Assembly (NCBI RefSeq): GCF_000834655.1
Contig: NZ_JXQQ01000014.1
Coordinates: forward strand, 62,001-126,000
Origin: Variovorax paradoxus
GTDB lineage: Bacteria > Pseudomonadota > Gammaproteobacteria > Burkholderiales > Burkholderiaceae_C
Reading direction: 5' to 3'
DNA length: 64,000 nucleotides
The notes beneath the pieces are model-generated. The model saw only the letters and a list, made by a program, of their open reading frames with translations. It had not been told where the DNA came from and searched no databases. Positions 54,907 to 64,000 of this stretch are shown piece after piece. Position numbers and translations under genes: made by a program. Each line of letters starts with the position of its first letter. The first letter of the stretch is position 1.

Positions 54907-56049
54907 TCAGGCCGGTGCCGGCCCCGACGGCACATCGTCCGCCGGCGGCGGCACATCGGCCCCGCGCGTGAACCGCGCCACGACGTACATCCCCGTGAAC
55001 ACCGCCAGCAGCAGGAGCCCGTCGCCCCACCACGGCCGCGCGGTCTGGCTGTCGCCGTAGAAGGCCAGGACCAGCAGCACCGCCACCAGGTGCGCGCAGA
55101 ACACCGGGAGCGACGCCGAGCCCATCGCCTCCAGCCAGTGCAGCCGCGGAATCCGGCGCATCAGCCAGGGGCCGAAGCGCACCGCCAGGATGCCCAGCGC
55201 CACCAGGTTCACCAGCCGCAGCGGGCCGAGCTGCCACTTGTCGAACAGCAGGTTCAGCTCCACGTCGCCACCGAACGGCGCCTGGCCGTTGATGCCGGTG
55301 TGGCGCCAGTAGACGCCGTAGAGCGCGATGCCCGCCGCCAGCGCCAGCAGCCACCACGGAAAGCGCAGCGGCCGCGCCTGCGGCCCGTTGCGGGTGGCGC
55401 CGATGCACAGGCCCGCGAACCACAGGAACTGCCAGGCATAGGTGTTGAAGGCGCCCATCTCGTGGAACGGCACCGGCACGTGCAGGTAGTGCACCGCCAG
55501 CCCGTAGATCCATTCGCTGATGCCGAACTGCGCCGCCGCCCACACGGCGACGCTGGCCAGCATCACCAGCGTCCAGCCGTGGCGCATGGCGAAGGCCAGC
55601 ACCCAGGGGCTCATGAGCATGAAGAAGATGTACATGGGCAGGATGTCGAGCAGCGCCGGCTCGTAGATCAGCAGCAGCCCGAAGAGAAAGCCGTCGCGCG
55701 GCTCCGCCAGGTAGTAAGACACCAGGTTCTTCACCGCCGGCTGGTCGATGTGCAGCCCGAGCGCCGCGATCACGGTGAACAGGAAGAGGAGGATCGCCGC
55801 CTGGCACAGGTAGACCTTGACCACGCGCCGCCAGAACGCGATGCGCATCGAATCCACCCCCCGGGCGTAGCCGATGCGGCTGTAGACCAGTCCCGCCACG
55901 AAGGCCGACAGCAGCACGAAGCCTTCGGCCGCCGAAACGAAGCCGAATGGCTGGCCCAGCGGATCGGTCAGGCGGGTCGGAAGGTGGGTGACGGTCATCA
56001 GCACGAGCATCAGCCCGCGCAAGGCGTCTATTTCCCAGTAGCGTTTCAT
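54907..56049 (-). CDS. opgC: OpgC family membrane protein (periplasmic glucan acyltransferase)
   Basis: This 380-residue polytopic membrane protein is of the OpgC type, which in Rhodobacter and enterobacteria transfers succinyl groups to osmoregulated periplasmic glucans. The start RYWEIDALRGLMLVLMTVTHLP carries the family signature (E-x-D-x-LRG and a His). Further typical parts are FVSAAEGFVLLSAFVAGLVY and LPMYIFFMLMSPWVLAFAMRHGW in segments, over about ten membrane spans. The frame is open upstream, but MKRYWEID is the natural start. It is encoded 33 kb from the cyclic glucan synthase, a plausible functional partner, although OpgC-like proteins also occur without glucan genes. It is divergent from the A2M gene. 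Confidence 0.85.
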   Translation of the reverse strand: MKRYWEIDALRGLMLVLMTVTHLPTRLTDPLGQPFGFVSAAEGFVLLSAFVAGLVYSRIGYARGVDSMRIAFWRRVVKVYLCQAAILLFLFTVIAALGLHIDQPAVKNLVSYYLAEPRDGFLFGLLLIYEPALLDILPMYIFFMLMSPWVLAFAMRHGWTLVMLASVAVWAAAQFGISEWIYGLAVHYLHVPVPFHEMGAFNTYAWQFLWFAGLCIGATRNGPQARPLRFPWWLLALAAGIALYGVYWRHTGINGQAPFGGDVELNLLFDKWQLGPLRLVNLVALGILAVRFGPWLMRRIPRLHWLEAMGSASLPVFCAHLVAVLLVLAFYGDSQTARPWWGDGLLLLAVFTGMYVVARFTRGADVPPPADDVPSGPAPA

Positions 56050-56230
56050 CGGTCGGCGGCGAGGTCCTGGTGGCGGTCTGCGCGGCGCACGCACGACGCG
56101 GTGGATTGTAAGAAGGCTGATGTAAACCGCGCCTGACCGGGGCCCGGCCGCGAACGACATATGACTGTCGGCACTGACGTTTTGAAGCACAAATCGGCTA
56201 CGCTGCGCGCTGCCCCAAGGAGGAGATTCC

Positions 56231-59200
56231 GTGACCCGTTTCGTTCCCTCATTGCTCCTGGCCGCGAGCACGCTGCTGGCCGGCCCGAGCTTTGCCCTGC
56301 AGATCACCAGCCTCACGCCCCAGGGCGAAGTGGCGCGCGTGCGACAGATCGTCGCCAAGTTCGACCAGGCCGCCGTCAATTTCGGCGACCCCAAGGCGCC
56401 CGCCCCGCTCTCGGTGAGCTGCACCGACGCGCAGGCCGGCAAAGGCACCGGCCGCTGGACCGACGCCAAGGCGTGGGTCTACGACTTCGAGAACGACCTG
56501 CCGCCCGGCGTGCGCTGCACCGTCACCCGCATTCCCAACTTCAAGCCGAGCGCCGGCGGCGAGCTGACCGGCCCGGAGCGCTACCAATTCAATAGCGGCG
56601 GCCCGTTCGTGCGCAGCTTCATGCCGGGCACCTACGCCCGCATCGACGAGCAGCAGATGTTCGTGCTCGAGCTCAACGGCGCCGCCACGCTGGAGAGCGT
56701 GCGCCAGAACGTCTGGTGCTCGGCCGACGGCGTGGGCGAGCGCATTCCGGTCAAACTGCTCGACGGCGAGCAGCGCGCGGGCCTCCTGAAGGCCTTCGGC
56801 CGCGACAAGGCGGCCGAGAAAGACCCGCTGCGCTTCATCACGATGCAGTGCAACCGCACGCTCACCCCGGGCGCCAAGGTGAAGGTGGTCTACGGCAAGG
56901 GCGTGGCGACCCCCTCGGGCGTTGCCAACAACGTCGAACGCCGGCTCGACTACCAGGTGCGCGAGCCCTTCGCCGTGTCCTTCACCTGCGAGCGCGAGAA
57001 CGCGCAGGCCGCCTGCCTGCCGCTGCGCCCGATGCAGCTGACCTTCAATGCGCCGGTCACGCGCAAGCTGGCCTCCCAGATCGAGCTCAAGGGAAGCGAC
57101 GGCAAGTCGACCAAGGCCCAGATCGCCAACGAAGGCGGCTCGCAGAGCGACGACGACGTGGTCAATGGCGTGTACTTCGGCCCGCCGCTGGCCGAGAGCG
57201 CGCAATACAGCATCGAGCTGCCCGCCAAGTTCGAAGACGCCTCCGGACGCCCGCTCGCCACTCCGTCGAGCTTTCCGCTGAAGGTCTCGACCGGCGCGAT
57301 GCCGCCGCTGGCCAAGTTCGCCGCCTCGCCCTTCGGCGTGATCGAGCGGCTGGCCGAGCCCGGCACCCCGGCCATGATGCCGGTGACCGTGCGCCGCGTG
57401 GAGCCGCAGCTGATGGTGCAGGCGCTCACGCCCGGCAAGGTGAGCGACATGAACCCCAAGACCGACGCGGAAATCATCGCGTGGTTCCGCAAGGTGCGCC
57501 GCTACGACAGCTACACCGTCACGCGCGAACAGGCGCGCAAGGACGTGAAGGGCGCGCTGCCGCCCGTCATCGATAAGGACGACCGCACCAGCCTGCAGAC
57601 CCGCATGCTGTCGCTGCTGGCCGGCCAGCCGGGCGTGAAGGCGCTGGACATGCCCAAGTCGGAAGCGGGCGATCCGCGCCCGTTCGAAGTCATCGGCATC
57701 CCGCTCACGCCGGGCTTCCACGTGCTTGAAATCGCCTCGCAGAAACTGGGCGAAGCCCTGCTCGACGAGCGCTACCCCGCCGGCCGCACGATGTACGTGC
57801 GCACCACGGCGCTGGCCACCAACCTGGCGGTGCACTTCAAGCTGGGCCGTGAGAACTCGATGGCCTGGGTCACCACGCTGGACAAGGGCAAGGTCGTCGC
57901 CGGCGCCGAAGTGCGCGTCTCCAGCTGCGACGGCAAGGCCGTGGCCACCGGCACCACCGACGCCAACGGCATCGTCACGCTGCAGGGCGTGTCGCCGCAG
58001 GCGCCCAGCTGCAACGGCCCCGACGAATACGACAGCGGTGCCTGGTTCGTGAGCGCCCGCGCCAAGGACGACAAGGGCGTGGAAGACCTCGCCTTCACCT
58101 TCAGCGACTGGCAGCGCGGCATCGAGCCCTGGCGCTTCAACGTGCCCACCAACCTGCAGCCCGAGCCCGACCGCATCGCCCACACCATCTTCGACCGCAC
58201 GCTGCTGCGCGCCGGCGAGACGGTGTCGATGAAGAGCCTGATCCGCACGCAGACCAGCAAGGGCTTCGGCCTGCCGGAAAACCGGCCCGACACGCTCGTC
58301 ATCACCCACACCGGCAGCGGCCAGCGCTTCACGCAGCCGCTCACCTGGCGCAAGACCGCCACCGGGGGCCTGAGCGCCGAGAACACCTTCCCGATTCCGC
58401 CCGCCGCCAAGCTCGGCGTGTACGAGGTGATGCTGCGCAGCGGCGGCGGCAAGGACGCCAACGGCGACAGCGATGAAGGCGACGGCGACGAAGGCGACGG
58501 CAGCCGCAGCTTCAGCACCGGCACCTTCCGCGTCGAGGAATTCCGCCTGCCCGTGCTCGAAGGCCGAATCGCGCCCACCGAGAAGAAGCCCCTTGTGGCC
58601 GCGACGAGCGTGCCCACCGATGTGCAGATCAATTACGTGGCCGGCGGCGGCGCCGCCAACCTGCCGGTGCGCGTGTCGGCGATGGTGCGCGGCAAGGCCC
58701 TGAGCTTCTCCGACTACGACGCCTTCAGCTTCAACCCGCCCCGCGCCGAACAGGGCGAAGGCACGCAGGCCGCGTCCGCGGCCGACACCGCAGGCGGCGA
58801 GGAAGACATCAACAGCGCCAGCGACACCCGCGTGATCGCCGACAAGCTGGCGCTCACGCTGAACAAGGACGGCGCGGGCAAGGTCACCATCGACAAGGTG
58901 CCCAAGGTCAAGGCCGCGCGCGAGCTGCTGCTCGAAGCCACGTATGCCGACCCGAACGGCGAGGTGCAGACCATCCGCAGCACGCAGACGCTGTGGCCCG
59001 CTTCGGTCATCGCCGGCATCAAGACCGAGGGCTGGGTCTCCACCAGCCAGAAGCTCAAGTTCCAGGCGCTCGCGCTCGACCTCACGGGCAAGCCCCAGGC
59101 CGGCGTGACGCTCAACGTGCGTGCCGTGGCGCGCATCACCACCACCAGCCGCAAGCGCATGGTGGGCGGCTTCTACACCTACGACAACAAGACCGAGACC

Positions 59201-62200
59201 AAGGACATCGGCACCGTCTGCAGCGGCAAGAGCGATGCGCGCGGGCTGCTGCTGTGCGAATCGGAGCTGAAGGAAGCCGGCGAAGTCGAACTCGTCGCCA
59301 GCGCCACCGACGGCGACGGCCGCGACAGCAAGGCGGTGAGCTCCGTCTACGTGACCAAGCAGGGCGAACTCTGGTTCGGCGGCGAGGACAACGACCGCAT
59401 CGACGTGCTGCCCGAGAAGAAGAGCTACCAGCCCGGCGAAGTCGCCAAGTTCCAGGTGCGCAGCCCCTTCCGCTTCGCGACCGCGCTGGTCTCGGTGGAA
59501 CGCGAAGGCATCATCGAAACCCACGTCGTGCAGCTCGACGGCAAGGACCCGACGGTCACGCTGCAGGTCAAGCCCGAATGGGGCCCGAACGCCTACATCA
59601 GCGTGCTCGCGCTGCGCGGGCGCCTGCGCGAAGTGCCCTGGTACAGCTTCTTCACCTGGGGCTTCAAGGCGCCGCGCGAGTGGTGGACCGCCTTCTGGTA
59701 CGAAGGCAAGGAATACGTCGCGCCCACCGCGATGGTCGACCTGAGCAAGCCCGCCTATCGCCTCGGCATGGCCGAGATCCGCGTGGGCACGCGCGCCCAC
59801 CAGCTGGATGTGACCGTCACCAGTGACAAGCCCAGCTATCCGATCCGCAGCAAGGCGCAGGTCACCATCACCGCCAAGCTGCCCGACGGCAAGCCGGCCG
59901 CCGGCGCCGAAGTGGCGCTGGCCGCGGTCGACCAGGCGCTGCTGGAGCTGATGCCCAACGACAGCTGGAACCTGCTGAACGCGATGCTGCAACGCCGCAG
60001 CTGGGGCGTGAGCACCTCCACAGCGCAGATGGAAATCGTCGGCCGGCGCCACTATGGGCGCAAAGCCGTGCCCGCGGGCGGCGGCGGCGGCAAGGGCCAG
60101 ACGCGCGAACTGCTCGACACCCTGCTCGTGTGGAACCCGAAGGTGGTGCTCGACGCCAACGGCCAGGCCGTGGTGACAGTGCCGCTGAACGACGCGCTCA
60201 CCACCTTCAAGATCGTGGCCGTCGCCGACTCGGGCGCGAGCCTCTTCGGCACCGGCCAGGCCAGCATTCAGGCCACGCAGGACCTGCAGATCATCAGCGG
60301 CCTGCCGCCATTGGTGCGCGAGGACGACCAGTTCCGCGCCCAGATCACGCTGCGCAACACCACGCAGAAACCGATGAAGGTCGAGGCCACGCCGCGCGCC
60401 ACCCTGCTCACGCTGGAGACGCAGACCGTGGACATCCCGGCCGGCGAAGCGCGTGAAGTGGCATGGACCGTGACCGCGCCCGCGCAGCTCGCGCAGACGC
60501 GTGCCGAAGCCATCCTCTGGGAGATCGAGGCGAAGGACACCCTTGGCGGCGCGCGCGACGCGCTCAAGGTGCGCCAGCGCATCGTGCCTTCGGTGCCGCT
60601 CACGGTGCAGCAGGCGACGCTGGTGCAGATCGACGGGCCGTTCACGCTCGACGTGGCGCCGCCCGCCGACGCCCTCCCCGGCCGCGGCGGCCTCAAGCTC
60701 TCTCTGCAGCCCAAGCTCGCCGAAGGCCTGCCGGGCGTGCGGGACTGGTTCGCCAACTACCCCTTCATCTGCCTCGAACAGAAGACCAGCAAGTCGGTGG
60801 GTCTGCGCGACGCGAAGATGTGGCAGGGCGTGCTCGCGACGCTGCCGACCTACCTGGACGGCGACGGCCTCGCCAACTACTTCCCGCCGCGCGACGGCGA
60901 AGCCAACCGCGGCAGCGACATCCTCACCTCGTACCTGCTCGCTGCGACGAACGAGGCCGCGCAGCTGAACCCGGCCTTCGCGCTGGCCGACGACGTGCGC
61001 GCGCCGATGGAATCGGGCCTGATCGCCTTCGTCGAAGGCCGCATCACGCGCGAGTTCTGGAGCCCGCGCAAGGACCTGGACGTGCGCAAGCTCGCCGCGC
61101 TCGAAGCGCTCTCGCGCTACGGCAAGGCCAAGGGCAGCATGGTCGGCAGCATCACCATCGCGCCGAACCAGTGGCCCACCAGCGCGGTGATCGACTGGCT
61201 CAATATCCTCAAGCGCGTGAACGATGTGCCGCAGCGCCAGCAACGCCTGGAAGAAGCCAACAACGTGCTGAAGGCACGCCTGTCCTACCAGGGCACCAAG
61301 CTCATCTTCAGCACCGAGCAGGACGACTACTGGTGGTGGCTCATGACCAATGGCGACGTGAACACCGCGCGCCTCTTGCTCAGCGTGATGGACGACCCGG
61401 CCTGGAAGGACGACATCGGCAAGCTCGCCAACGGCTTCATCGGCCGCCAGCAGGGCGGCGCCTGGCACACCACCACCGCCAACCTGTGGGGCGGGCTCGC
61501 GCTGGAGAAATTCAGCAAGGTGTTCGAGAGCACGCCGGTGGCCGGCGTCACCGCCGCCACGCTGGGCGCGGTGAAGGCGCAGGTCGACTGGAGCCGCGTC
61601 GAGCGCGTGAAGACCAGCGACGCGGCCGGCGCACCGAACCAGACCACCATGTTCGGCGCGCCCGCATCGCCGGGCAACCTGAAGAACAACACGATGTTCC
61701 TGCCGTGGGCCACGGCCGCGAACTCGCCTTCGGGCGCCCCCGTGCGCGACACGCTGCTGGTCACCCAGCAAGGCACCGGCAAGCCGTGGCTCACGCTGCA
61801 GTCGCTGGCCGCCGTGCAGCTGAAGGCGCCGTTCGCCGCCGGCTACGCGATCAAGAAGACCATCACCCCGGTCGAGCAGGCCACCGCGGGCAAGTACACC
61901 CGCGGCGACGTGCTGCGCGTGAGCATCGAGGTGAACGCCAGCGCCGACATGACCTGGGTAGTGATCAGCGACCCGATCCCGGGCGGCGCGACCATCCTGG
62001 GCGGGGGCCTGGGCCGCGACTCGCAGATCGCCACGCAGGGCGAGAAGAAGTCCGGCGTCGGCTCGCCGGCCTTCGAGGAACGCAGCTTCGAGGCTTTCCG
62101 CAGCTACTACGAGTACCTGCCCAAGGGTGTGGTGAAGATGGAATACACCGTGCGCCTGAACAACGTCGGCGACTTCGCGCTGCCGCCGAGCCGCGTCGAG

Positions 62201-62269
62201 GCGATGTATGCGCCCGAGATGTTCGGCGAGGCGCCGAATGCGCGGGTGAAGGTGGAGCCGGCGAAGTAA
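56231..62269 (+). CDS. Bacterial alpha-2-macroglobulin with thioester motif
   Basis: This 2012-residue periplasmic A2M is thought to trap proteases that breach the outer membrane. A cleavable signal peptide (RFVPSLLLAASTLLAGPSFA) lacks a lipobox Cys, so the protein is probably soluble, unlike lipidated YfhM. Repeated macroglobulin domains fill the first 1200 residues (for example VRTTALATNLAVHFKLGREN and FDRTLLRAGETVSMKSLIRT). The A2M domain includes LLDTLLVWNPKVVLDANGQA. The thioester is intact: Cys-Leu-Glu-Gln at residues 1514-1517, within YPFICLEQKTSK. A helical thioester domain and receptor-like C-terminal domain follow. No PbpC gene, the usual neighbour, is adjacent. A possible bait region lies near residues 850-880, which is acidic and variable in character. 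Confidence 0.93.
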   Translation: MTRFVPSLLLAASTLLAGPSFALQITSLTPQGEVARVRQIVAKFDQAAVNFGDPKAPAPLSVSCTDAQAGKGTGRWTDAKAWVYDFENDLPPGVRCTVTRIPNFKPSAGGELTGPERYQFNSGGPFVRSFMPGTYARIDEQQMFVLELNGAATLESVRQNVWCSADGVGERIPVKLLDGEQRAGLLKAFGRDKAAEKDPLRFITMQCNRTLTPGAKVKVVYGKGVATPSGVANNVERRLDYQVREPFAVSFTCERENAQAACLPLRPMQLTFNAPVTRKLASQIELKGSDGKSTKAQIANEGGSQSDDDVVNGVYFGPPLAESAQYSIELPAKFEDASGRPLATPSSFPLKVSTGAMPPLAKFAASPFGVIERLAEPGTPAMMPVTVRRVEPQLMVQALTPGKVSDMNPKTDAEIIAWFRKVRRYDSYTVTREQARKDVKGALPPVIDKDDRTSLQTRMLSLLAGQPGVKALDMPKSEAGDPRPFEVIGIPLTPGFHVLEIASQKLGEALLDERYPAGRTMYVRTTALATNLAVHFKLGRENSMAWVTTLDKGKVVAGAEVRVSSCDGKAVATGTTDANGIVTLQGVSPQAPSCNGPDEYDSGAWFVSARAKDDKGVEDLAFTFSDWQRGIEPWRFNVPTNLQPEPDRIAHTIFDRTLLRAGETVSMKSLIRTQTSKGFGLPENRPDTLVITHTGSGQRFTQPLTWRKTATGGLSAENTFPIPPAAKLGVYEVMLRSGGGKDANGDSDEGDGDEGDGSRSFSTGTFRVEEFRLPVLEGRIAPTEKKPLVAATSVPTDVQINYVAGGGAANLPVRVSAMVRGKALSFSDYDAFSFNPPRAEQGEGTQAASAADTAGGEEDINSASDTRVIADKLALTLNKDGAGKVTIDKVPKVKAARELLLEATYADPNGEVQTIRSTQTLWPASVIAGIKTEGWVSTSQKLKFQALALDLTGKPQAGVTLNVRAVARITTTSRKRMVGGFYTYDNKTETKDIGTVCSGKSDARGLLLCESELKEAGEVELVASATDGDGRDSKAVSSVYVTKQGELWFGGEDNDRIDVLPEKKSYQPGEVAKFQVRSPFRFATALVSVEREGIIETHVVQLDGKDPTVTLQVKPEWGPNAYISVLALRGRLREVPWYSFFTWGFKAPREWWTAFWYEGKEYVAPTAMVDLSKPAYRLGMAEIRVGTRAHQLDVTVTSDKPSYPIRSKAQVTITAKLPDGKPAAGAEVALAAVDQALLELMPNDSWNLLNAMLQRRSWGVSTSTAQMEIVGRRHYGRKAVPAGGGGGKGQTRELLDTLLVWNPKVVLDANGQAVVTVPLNDALTTFKIVAVADSGASLFGTGQASIQATQDLQIISGLPPLVREDDQFRAQITLRNTTQKPMKVEATPRATLLTLETQTVDIPAGEAREVAWTVTAPAQLAQTRAEAILWEIEAKDTLGGARDALKVRQRIVPSVPLTVQQATLVQIDGPFTLDVAPPADALPGRGGLKLSLQPKLAEGLPGVRDWFANYPFICLEQKTSKSVGLRDAKMWQGVLATLPTYLDGDGLANYFPPRDGEANRGSDILTSYLLAATNEAAQLNPAFALADDVRAPMESGLIAFVEGRITREFWSPRKDLDVRKLAALEALSRYGKAKGSMVGSITIAPNQWPTSAVIDWLNILKRVNDVPQRQQRLEEANNVLKARLSYQGTKLIFSTEQDDYWWWLMTNGDVNTARLLLSVMDDPAWKDDIGKLANGFIGRQQGGAWHTTTANLWGGLALEKFSKVFESTPVAGVTAATLGAVKAQVDWSRVERVKTSDAAGAPNQTTMFGAPASPGNLKNNTMFLPWATAANSPSGAPVRDTLLVTQQGTGKPWLTLQSLAAVQLKAPFAAGYAIKKTITPVEQATAGKYTRGDVLRVSIEVNASADMTWVVISDPIPGGATILGGGLGRDSQIATQGEKKSGVGSPAFEERSFEAFRSYYEYLPKGVVKMEYTVRLNNVGDFALPPSRVEAMYAPEMFGEAPNARVKVEPAK

Positions 62270-62364
62270 CGCGGCAACCGGGGAACGGTGCGGGCCGGGG
62301 TCGTCATCCCGCCTTCACCGGTCCTCGCCACCATCGCGGTGAACCAACCAACCAGGAGAACCCC

Positions 62365-63009
62365 ATGGGTCTGGCCATTTGCGTCGGTATCCTCGCCGAC
62401 CTGATCGAAAACGATCCCGAGAGCGCCGAGCAGATCGACGAAGACTTCGCGGTCGTGAACCGCAAGCTGGCTGAGGCCGGCCTGCCGCCGCACGTGGAGC
62501 CCCGCGTGCTGCCGCCGCTCGATTCGCGTGCACCGATCGACGGCCTGCCCTATTCGTTCATCCACTACCTGCGCCGTGCCTATGCGCATCGCGTGACGAC
62601 GCCCGGGTGGATGGCCACGCCGCTGCCGGAAGACGCCGACCCCACGGAAGACGAAACGCTCGAAGACGTGGCCAGCACCTTCGAGAGCCACCTGCTGTGC
62701 CACTCCGACGCGGAAGGCTTCTACGTGCCGGTCGACTTCGAGGAAGTGATCTTTGCCGAAGAAGACGACACCGACCTGCCCGGCGGCATGCTCGGCTCGT
62801 CGTACCGGTTGCTCGAAGAACTGGTGCTGGTCGCGCCGGCACTCGGTATCGCGCTCGCGGACGGCGAGCTGTCGGACGAGGAAGCTGCGCGGCTGGGCGA
62901 CGGCATGGGCGAGGACGAAGGCCTCTACCGGGAAATCGAGTCGTGGCTGCTGCTCTACGAATCGGCGCGCTTGAGCATTGCGCACAAGACGGCGATCGTT
63001 TTCAGCTGA
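62365..63009 (+). CDS. Acidic protein of unknown function
   Basis: The protein has 214 residues with a good AGGAGA ribosome binding site. It is strongly acidic (runs such as EDADPTEDETLEDVAS and FAEEDDTDLPGG) and has no signal peptide or membrane segment, so it is cytoplasmic. The start MGLAICVGILADLIENDPES is hydrophobic only briefly. I recognise no domain; some contact-dependent immunity proteins look similar in size and charge, but no toxin gene is adjacent. It lies about 95 bases after the A2M gene on the same strand. Confidence 0.72.
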   Translation: MGLAICVGILADLIENDPESAEQIDEDFAVVNRKLAEAGLPPHVEPRVLPPLDSRAPIDGLPYSFIHYLRRAYAHRVTTPGWMATPLPEDADPTEDETLEDVASTFESHLLCHSDAEGFYVPVDFEEVIFAEEDDTDLPGGMLGSSYRLLEELVLVAPALGIALADGELSDEEAARLGDGMGEDEGLYREIESWLLLYESARLSIAHKTAIVFS

Positions 63010-63055
63010 TCGAAATCGCCGTCTCGAGTCGCAGGCCTCGCACCGAATTTCTCGC

Positions 63056-63562
63056 ATGAGTATTTCACCCGCACTGATCCGGCAGCTTGTCGAGACCGAG
63101 CTGTCCCGAATCCCCGACGCGCGTGTCCAAACGCACATCCGAAGCCTCCTCGTGGAGCCGGTGGAGATCATGCGTGAGTGGGACTACGGCACTCCGGGTG
63201 AAGCGTATCCGTGCTGGACCGTACTGAACCACGAGGCATCGAACACTGGCATCGCGTACTGCGAATCCGGCTTCGGGCCACAAGCCCCGTGGGGTTTGGT
63301 CGTGCTCTCGGGTGCGAACGACATGTCCATCGGCATGGACTCTGGCTGGTTTTTCTCGCTAGCGGAGGCCTATTTCGAATCTAGTGCCGCCACCGACCTG
63401 TCTATTTGGCGGGTCTTCAGACAGAAAGGCGAAGAGACTTACCCCGGTACCGCTCTGACTCCGGAGTCAGACTGGGCTTCCACCTGGGAAGAGATCTATC
63501 GGTTGCGAGCCGCCGACCCGGCCGCTCGCTACCACTGCGGCCACAGCGTGATCCATCGATGA
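63056..63562 (+). CDS. Protein of unknown function with atypical base composition
   Basis: The protein has 168 residues, including SALIRQLVETELSRIP-like helices at the start and a Trp-rich middle and end (REWDYGTPGEAYPCWTVLNH, APWGLVVLSGANDM, DSGWFFSLAEAYFESS). The layout of conserved Trp and Gly residues resembles small SMI1/KNR4-type or immunity-like proteins, but I cannot assign it. It uses AT-ending codons (tct, ttt, gca) more than its neighbours, which suggests later arrival. The stop overlaps the start of the VOC gene by 4 bases. It follows the acidic protein by 46 bases. Confidence 0.68.
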   Translation: MSISPALIRQLVETELSRIPDARVQTHIRSLLVEPVEIMREWDYGTPGEAYPCWTVLNHEASNTGIAYCESGFGPQAPWGLVVLSGANDMSIGMDSGWFFSLAEAYFESSAATDLSIWRVFRQKGEETYPGTALTPESDWASTWEEIYRLRAADPAARYHCGHSVIHR

Positions 63563-63963
63563 CCCAGCCTTTCCCGTCCCGCCACCTCGCTACCGTCACC
63601 CTTCTCGTCCACGACTACGACGAAGCCATCCGCTTCTTCACCGAGGCGCTGCGCTTCGACCTCGTCGAAGACACGCCGCGCGGCCCGGACAAGCGGTGGG
63701 TGGTGGTCGCACCTTCGCGCGACGCCGGGGCCACGCTGCTGCTCGCCAAGGCGGCGAACGACGAACAGAAGGCCGCGGTCGGCAACCAGGCCGCAGGCCG
63801 CGTCTTCCTGTTCCTGCACACGCAGGACTTCGCGGCCGACCATGCGCACATGAACGCCCACGGCGTTCGCTTTGTCGAAGCGCCCCGCGACGAGGCGCAC
63901 GGACGGGTGGCGATCTTTCTGGACCTCTGCGGCAACCGATGGGATCTCCTGGAGCCCGCATGA
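63559..63963 (+). CDS. VOC superfamily (glyoxalase-like) protein
   Basis: The 134-residue protein has the two beta-alpha-beta-beta-beta modules of the vicinal oxygen chelate fold. The first starts ATVTLLVHDYDEAIRFFTEAL, and the second has GRVFLFLHTQDFAADHAHM and ends AIFLDLCGNRWDLLEPA. The end pattern F-x-D-x-x-GN-x-W-x-L is the standard glyoxalase/bleomycin-resistance signature. Metal ligands and substrate are not certain. The start overlaps the previous stop (ATGA) and its stop overlaps the next start in the same way, so three genes are coupled. Confidence 0.9.
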   Translation: MTQPFPSRHLATVTLLVHDYDEAIRFFTEALRFDLVEDTPRGPDKRWVVVAPSRDAGATLLLAKAANDEQKAAVGNQAAGRVFLFLHTQDFAADHAHMNAHGVRFVEAPRDEAHGRVAIFLDLCGNRWDLLEPA

Positions 63964-64000
63964 GCCTGGCTGCAGCCCTGCGCAGCTATGCGGCACATGC
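63960..64000 (+). CDS. Start of a further gene, cut by the window edge
   Basis: An ATG overlaps the VOC gene stop as ATGA and gives MSLAAALRSYAAHA before the sequence ends. Only 13 codons are visible, so no function can be given. The overlap indicates that it belongs to the same transcript. Confidence 0.6.
   Translation, partial: MSLAAALRSYAAH

Noticed and set aside
56249..61771. An 1840-codon antisense frame inside the A2M gene
   Set aside because: It has no domain and a biased composition. The forward frame has a signal peptide and an intact thioester.
62365..63562. The two unknown genes as a contact-dependent toxin-immunity locus
   Set aside because: No CdiA, Rhs or other toxin gene is nearby, and neither protein could be assigned to an immunity family by eye.

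Overview
The window looks like chromosome of a high-GC betaproteobacterium of the order Burkholderiales, most likely family Comamonadaceae and Variovorax-like. This rests on the GC-rich codon use, the rne/rluC/gph/Rieske/sppA gene order, the hemC-hemD-hemX-hemY block divergent from ppc, a Bug-type (TctC) binding protein, and the AlgZ/AlgR-like pair divergent from argH. The placement is inferred from gene content, not from a marker-gene comparison. No rRNA, tRNA, CRISPR array, insertion sequence or phage gene was recognised.

Layout. 0-2.4 kb (minus): a partial S49 peptidase, a Rieske protein, a Gph-like phosphatase and rluC. 2.4-6.3 kb: a long leader, then rne and a strong terminator. 6.5-10.7 kb (minus): the haem genes hemY, hemX, hemD and hemC. 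10.8-13.7 kb: ppc. 13.8-22.2 kb: a 72-residue membrane protein overlapping the start of an 8.2-kb cyclic beta-1,2-glucan synthase gene. 22.3-24.8 kb: small membrane proteins and an MFS exporter. 25.4-31.0 kb: a 1603-residue trimeric autotransporter adhesin followed by an OmpR-like regulator that lacks the phospho-acceptor Asp. 31.0-33.5 kb: LysR, GNAT, tautomerase and HxlR genes. 33.5-39.6 kb: an AI-2E family permease, a LytTR response regulator with its histidine kinase, argH and a rhomboid protease. 39.8-45.7 kb: a complete RND tripartite efflux operon. 45.8-49.8 kb: a GntR/FCD regulator with two substrate-binding proteins and an MmgE/PrpD protein. 49.9-54.9 kb: membrane proteins, an ECF sigma/anti-sigma pair, an SGNH hydrolase and a TPR lipoprotein. 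54.9-62.3 kb: an OpgC-like acyltransferase and a giant alpha-2-macroglobulin. 62.4-64 kb: two proteins of unknown function, a VOC protein and the first codons of another gene.

How the parts relate. Housekeeping blocks (RNA processing, haem, PEP carboxylase, arginine) alternate with envelope functions: periplasmic glucan synthesis and its probable substitution, a long surface fibre, drug efflux, and a periplasmic A2M. The order argH / sensor / LytTR regulator / hemC, contiguous in Pseudomonas aeruginosa, is still recognisable here, but about 23 kb carrying ppc, the glucan synthase and the adhesin lies in the middle.

The most interesting places are the charge-poor 14/18-residue stalk of the adhesin with its pseudo-receiver neighbour and structured upstream region, the small membrane protein coupled to the glucan synthase, and a perfect GTATAC-centred palindrome ahead of the GntR gene. 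I did not find a convincing wholly new multi-gene system.
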